A stretch of DNA of 11,634 nucleotides from GN02-872 sp963518665 (GTDB lineage: Bacteria > Patescibacteriota > Gracilibacteria > BD1-5 > UBA6164), in NCBI GenBank assembly GCA_963518665.1, contig CAUQKR010000031.1:1-11634 (forward strand), given 5' to 3'. Below are positions 8,275-11,634 of the stretch, in pieces. Numbering within the stretch: the first letter of the stretch is position 1; every line of letters starts with the position of its first letter. The notes under the pieces were generated by a model, which saw nothing but the letters and a program-made list of their open reading frames with translations, was not told the DNA's origin and did not search any database. A program made the translations under genes and the position numbers.

Positions 8275-8350
8275 TAGCTTCCCTGAAAAAACAATAATAA
8301 AATACACCTTTTCCTTTAACTAAAAAGTAGGGGAGCTAGTTAAAGGAAAA
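8275..8350 (+). promoter_or_regulatory. Structured RNA candidate upstream of the 98-residue gene
   Basis: Helix 1 pairs 8275-8284 (TAGCTTCCCT) with 8329-8338 (AGGGGAGCTA), 10 bp including one G-U. Helix 2 pairs 8309-8322 (TTTTCCTTTAACTA) with 8337-8350, 14 perfect bp with the other strand of helix 1 in its loop. The order 5'1-5'2-3'1-3'2 is that of a pseudoknot; because the arms share two bases and the loops are tight, it may instead be a switch between two rival helices. An AAATTTTT run follows at 8351-8358, so helix 2 could also act as a weak terminator for the upstream gene. This is the most G/C-rich stretch of the local intergenic DNA. Confidence 0.5.
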
Positions 8351-8379
8351 AAATTTTTAAACTTAATCTTTATAAGAAA

Positions 8380-8676
8380 ATGAAAACAAATTTTAATAGA
8401 ATACAAAGTTTTGATGCAATAAAAGAGCAAGTTGAAAATCAAAAAATCTTAAATGTAAAAAAACTTGTCTCTGCATCAATAGAAAAAATTTTGAACAATG
8501 ATTCAAAAGAAAAAAATTTAGACTTAGCTAGAGAAATAATACTAGCAAAAGAGCTTGGATTAGATTCAAAAAAAATCCAAAAACTAAGTGAAGACTATAA
8601 AGAACCTCTAACTGTAGCAAATGTTTTAAATCATGGTGAAAATTATTGGAGTTATAATAATAAAATAGCTGTATAA
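8380..8676 (+). CDS. Hypothetical protein, 98 residues, helical and soluble
   Basis: An intact frame that contains no TGA, so it is the same in either genetic code. The product is Lys/Glu/Asn-rich and predicted mostly helical (for example DAIKEQVENQ, LDLAREIILAKELGLDSKKI), with no signal peptide, membrane helix or catalytic motif that I recognise. The final third (PLTVANVLNHGENYWSYNNK) is more aromatic and less helical. The start is the first ATG after the structured leader. A strong terminator lies 42 nt after the stop, so it is the last gene of its unit. The structured leader suggests RNA-level control, which is inference. No function is proposed. Confidence 0.7.
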   Translation: MKTNFNRIQSFDAIKEQVENQKILNVKKLVSASIEKILNNDSKEKNLDLAREIILAKELGLDSKKIQKLSEDYKEPLTVANVLNHGENYWSYNNKIAV

Positions 8677-8718
8677 AAAACTTGTATAATGATTTTTACT
8701 TAAAATAATTTACTTTAG

Positions 8719-8757
8719 AAAAAAGCAAAACAAAATCTGTTTTGCTTTTTTATTTTT
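8719..8757 (+). terminator. Rho-independent terminator after the 98-residue gene
   Basis: Stem 8719-8732 (AAAAAAGCAAAACA) with 8738-8751, 14 perfect bp around the loop AAATC, followed by a T-rich tract. It also insulates ftsK from upstream transcription. Confidence 0.88.
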
Positions 8758-8781
8758 ATAAAAATTTTTCCTGTTTTTTTC

Positions 8782-8809
8782 TTGATTTTTAACAAAAAAT
8801 AAGTATAGT
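8782..8809 (+). promoter_or_regulatory. Promoter of ftsK
   Basis: TTGATT (8782-8787), 16-bp spacer and TATAGT (8804-8809), the same architecture as the capA promoter. The start is predicted near 8816, leaving a leader of about 30 nt without Shine-Dalgarno. Confidence 0.6.
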
Positions 8810-8845
8810 AAGTACAAATTTTTAAGAATATAAAACTTAAAAAAA

Positions 8846-11050
8846 ATGCCTCCAAAAAAGAAAATAAAAGTTTCACCAAACACAAAAAGATATATTTTTA
8901 TAATAATTTTATCTTTTTTAGGTTTTGCAACTATTTTTGCAGATCCAAAAACTTCAGTTTTAGGTGAATATTTAACTTTAGCTTTAAACTTAGCATTTTG
9001 AGAATATTATAAATGGATTTTTACTCCACTTGCTTTATTCTTAGCTTGATTTTTGATAAAAAATGAAAAAGAAGATATAAATGCTACAAAATTTTTCTGA
9101 ATAATTTTTTATTTTTTCTCAATTATTTCAATAATATGATTTTTCAAAATATTTTTTGTAAAAAGTTCTTACATTTCAGTTTTTAATCTTTATGAGTATT
9201 TAGCAAATTTCCTTTGAAAACCACTTTATTTTTGAATATTTTTCTTGCTATTTTTAGTTTCACTTGTGATGATTTTTAATTTTTCTCCAATAAATTTTTT
9301 AAATCATTTATTTAAAATACCAGGAAAAATCTGAGAAATAAAAGAAACTTTTGTTTGAGAATGACTTCAAATTCCAAAAAAATCTGAAAAACCTACAAAA
9401 GAAAATAGTGAAACAGAAAAACTAAAAGCAGAATTAGAAAAAATAAGACAAGAAAAACAAGAACTAGAAAGAAAAAGAGCAGAGGAAAAACAACAAAAAA
9501 TTGATTTTGAAAAAATTCAAATTGAAAAACCCAAAAAGATAGAAATAGAAGAAAAGTCAACTCAAAATCTACATGAAGGAACAAATGATAGAAAAGTTGT
9601 AAAAATAAATACAAACCCTGAATTTAGTAAATGGCAATATCCAAGTTTGAGCTTATTAAACGAAAAACCAAAAAATTTAAATAAAATTGACCAAAACGAA
9701 ATAAGAACAAAAGAACTTGAAATCCAGGAAAAACTGTTGCAATTTAAAATCGAAGTTGAAATGCTTGGTTATCAAATTTGACCAACTGTAATCCAATATA
9801 GACTAAAACCAAAAGATTGAATAAAACTGCAAAAAATAGTGAATTTAAAAGATGATTTAGCTCTTGCTTTACATGCAAAATCACTTAGAGTTCAAGCTCC
9901 AATTCCTTGACTTTGAGCTGTATGAATAGAAATACCAAATCCAATGAGGGAAGCTGTATTTTTAAAAGAAGTTTTAAGTTCAAAAGAATTTAGTAACCCA
10001 AAACTAGAAATCCCAATTGCTATCTGAAAAAATGTAAACTGAGAAACTGTAGTTTGAGATTTAGCTGAAATGCCACACCTTTTGGTTGCATGACAAACAA
10101 AATCTTGAAAATCTGTTTGAATGAATGGTTTTATCATGTCTATGATTTACAAATTTTCACCAAGTGAACTTAGAATGATAATGGTTGATCCAAAAATGGT
10201 TGAACTTTCTGTTTATAATGGTATTCCTCATCTTCTGACTCCAGTTGTAACAAATGCAAATAAGGCTCTAAATGCACTAAAATGGTCAGTTGCTGAAATG
10301 CTCAGAAGATATGAACTTGCTTCAAAAATAAATGCAAAAAATTTAAGAGAATATAATTCAAAGGTTGATAAAGCTGATAAATTTCACTATATTGTTATCG
10401 TAATTGATGAACTTGCAGACTTGATGATGAGCTGAAATAAAAAAGAAATAGAAGATTCAATCACGAGAATAGCTCAAATGTGAAGAGCTGTTTGAATGCA
10501 CTTAATTATCGCAACTCAAAGACCTTCTGTAAATGTTTTGACTTGACTTATCAAAGCAAATATTCCTACAAGAATAGCATTTACTGTAGCTTCTCAAGTA
10601 GATAGTAGAACAATTATAGAACAATGATGAGCTGAAGATTTACTATGAAAATGAGATCTACTTTTTTCTATGAGTTGAACTCCAGAACTAGAGAGAATAC
10701 AATGAGTTTTTGTAGAAACTCCAGAAGTAGAGAAAGTAGTAAATGAGCTAAAACTAACTATCGATCCAGATATGCTACAAAACCTACAAATTCCTGAAAT
10801 CTCAGAATGAGAATCAAAATTTAAAGGTTCAGTAATGGAATGATACGGTTGAGATTTAAACGAAGATCCTGAAGTTTTAAACAAAGCAATAGAAATATTA
10901 AAACAAGATAAAAAAGCTTCAACTTCTCACTTACAAAGAAAAATGTGAATAGGTTATGCTAGAGCAGCAAAAATACTAGATATATTAGAAGAAATCTGAC
11001 TTGTTTGACCAAGTAACTGAAGTAAACCAAGAGATGTTTACATAGACTAA
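8846..11050 (+). CDS. ftsK: DNA translocase FtsK/SpoIIIE
   Basis: 734 residues in the classic FtsK order. Four membrane helices lie at about 16-32, 55-71, 83-104 and 127-146. A short charged coiled-coil linker (about 180-235, rich in Lys/Glu/Gln) replaces the long linker of E. coli FtsK. The alpha/beta motor follows, with Walker A GQTKSGKS (416-423), VDPKMVELSVYNGIPHLLTP after it, and Walker B IVIVIDELADLM (Asp521). The C-terminal gamma winged helix (about 670-734; KASTSHLQRKMGIGYARAAK and GPSNGSKPRDV) reads DNA polarity sequences in characterised FtsK proteins. FtsK anchors at the division septum and pumps chromosome ends apart, usually working with XerCD at dif. Glycines of the Walker A loop are TGA codons, one of the best proofs of the recoding here. 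It has its own promoter and terminator and is therefore probably monocistronic. Confidence 0.96.
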
Positions 11051-11083
11051 AAAAGAATGATTTTAAAAATCATTCTTTTTTAG
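11047..11083. terminator. Bidirectional terminator between ftsK and the DUF1566 gene
   Basis: A perfect 17-bp stem (11047-11063 CTAAAAAAGAATGATTT with 11067-11083) around a TAA loop, flanked by A and T runs. It contains the ftsK stop codon and lies 11 bp from the stop of the convergent gene. Confidence 0.88.
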
Positions 11084-11094
11084 TTGAAAAAACT

Positions 11095-11634
11095 TTATTC
11101 TGGATCAGATACACATAAAACATAATAGTTATCAGTCTTATCAGTTTCAAGCGACTTACCATTACCGAAAAACAGAATACTGACAAGTTCTCTATTATTA
11201 ATAAGGTGGTAAGGAAAACTATTGAACATGTAAACAGTAGACGACCAGTAGTGGTCTGACTCAACAGTATCAAACTCAGAGTAAATAACATTATTATAAT
11301 CAGTATTAGGTCCAAAACAGCTTGTATCTGTTATACTTTCTAGTTCTGTTATATCTGGTAGTCTCCAGTTTGTTTTTCATCATGTAGTTAGATTTGCACA
11401 GTATTCTTTTGCTTGGTACCAATTAACTCAAGTATTTTTTGTTTCTTTTGACCAAACTAGTCCAGTTCTAGTGTCTGTTATAACTTGTCAGTTTACTTTA
11501 AATCTACCACGTATATCTCTTACACAAGTATTACTAACTAGAGTTTTTTCTAGGTCTGCTAGTTCATTTATCTTATTTGTTATTTCTTGTTTTGTAACTC
11601 ATGTTTTGTTTAACAAGTTTTCTGCTTCTGTTAT
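11095..11634 (-). CDS. DUF1566 (Lcl C-terminal) domain protein, C-terminal part
   Basis: The last 179 codons of a gene whose 5' end lies beyond the window. The fragment starts in a helical, charged region and then shows the DUF1566/Lcl_C pattern: GRFKVNGQVITDTRTGLVWS, NWYQAKEYCANLT, NWRLPDITELESITD, YWSST, then FFGNGKSLETDK and NYYVLCV before the end. This family has a C-type-lectin-like fold and is usually found on the cell surface or secreted, where it binds ligands. Conserved Cys residues (CANLT, SCFGP, VLCV) are present. One arginine is CGT, the only CGN codon I found in any gene of the window. The last 68 codons differ sharply in base use from the first 111 (few A-ending codons; TCG, CTG, GTC appear), which may mark a diversified or transferred segment. 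Upstream partners are not visible. Confidence 0.85.

Noticed and set aside
8685..8690. TATAAT just after the 98-residue gene, possibly starting a short RNA that ends at the 8719-8757 terminator
   Set aside because: There is no acceptable -35 at the right distance, and TATAAT is common by chance in this DNA.
9393..9614. Open frame on the minus strand rich in Phe and Leu, resembling a membrane protein
   Set aside because: It is the antisense image of the Lys/Glu-rich coiled-coil linker of FtsK; AAA and GAA codons read backwards give Phe and Leu. Other antisense frames inside the peptidase and ftsK genes were dropped for the same reason.
129..11634. TGA as tryptophan (table 4) or as a true stop with mass pseudogenisation
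   Set aside because: TGA sits at invariant Gly positions in several families, while TGG sits at Trp positions; reading TGA as stop would break nearly every gene although TAA/TAG stops remain correctly placed at gene ends.
1..11634. tRNA, rRNA, CRISPR arrays, insertion sequences or integrase genes
   Set aside because: No cloverleaf-like G/C-containing segment, regularly spaced repeat array, transposase motif or target-site duplication was seen on either strand.

Overview
The window is an AT-rich bacterial fragment in which UGA is read as glycine (translation table 25). This points to the candidate phyla Absconditabacteria (SR1) or Gracilibacteria (BD1-5). The call rests on motifs: in-frame TGA falls where glycine is required, such as the Walker A loops of an ABC-F protein (GSNGAGKS, GENGVGKS), the FtsK loop GQTKSGKS, the rhomboid GISG, the Lgt motif MSFHGG and the CapA motif GGHTH. 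TGG is still used for tryptophan. Read with standard stops, almost every gene breaks into short pieces. I saw no in-frame CGA or CGG codon, and no start codon has a recognisable Shine-Dalgarno sequence.

Layout: (1) 2-103, the 3' end of a sortase gene (+). (2) 129-1850, an ABC-F ATPase (-), convergent with the sortase across a shared terminator. (3) 1967-2788, a membrane-anchored TPR-like protein (+), divergent from ABC-F. (4) 2869-3965, a CapA/PgsA-family gene (+) interrupted by a -1 frame change at an A run. (5) 3997-5296, an overlapping lgt-rhomboid operon (-), convergent with capA across a second terminator. (6) 5297-5630, a divergent promoter region with a long leader. (7) 5631-8123, an 830-residue secreted M23 peptidase with peptidoglycan-binding-like, Ig-like and SLH-like regions (+). 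(8) 8124-8845, a small ORF, a strongly structured RNA candidate, an orphan 98-residue gene and a terminator. (9) 8846-11050, ftsK (+). (10) 11095-11634, the 3' part of a DUF1566/Lcl-type lectin-fold gene (-), convergent with ftsK across a third terminator.

Most genes act at the cell envelope: sortase, prolipoprotein diacylglyceryl transferase, rhomboid protease, CapA-like protein, SLH-anchored murein hydrolase, DUF1566 surface protein and the FtsK DNA pump. ABC-F is the one clear translation-linked gene. The genes lie in short transcription units with recognisable -35/-10 promoters (TTGAxx, spacing 16-17, TATAAT/TTTAAT-like), and convergent pairs share stem-loops that contain or touch their stop codons.

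The best candidates for something new are the pseudoknot-like RNA at 8275-8350, the slippery site in capA, the A-depleted 3' end of the DUF1566 gene (possible diversity-generating-retroelement variable region) and the lgt-rhomboid coupling.
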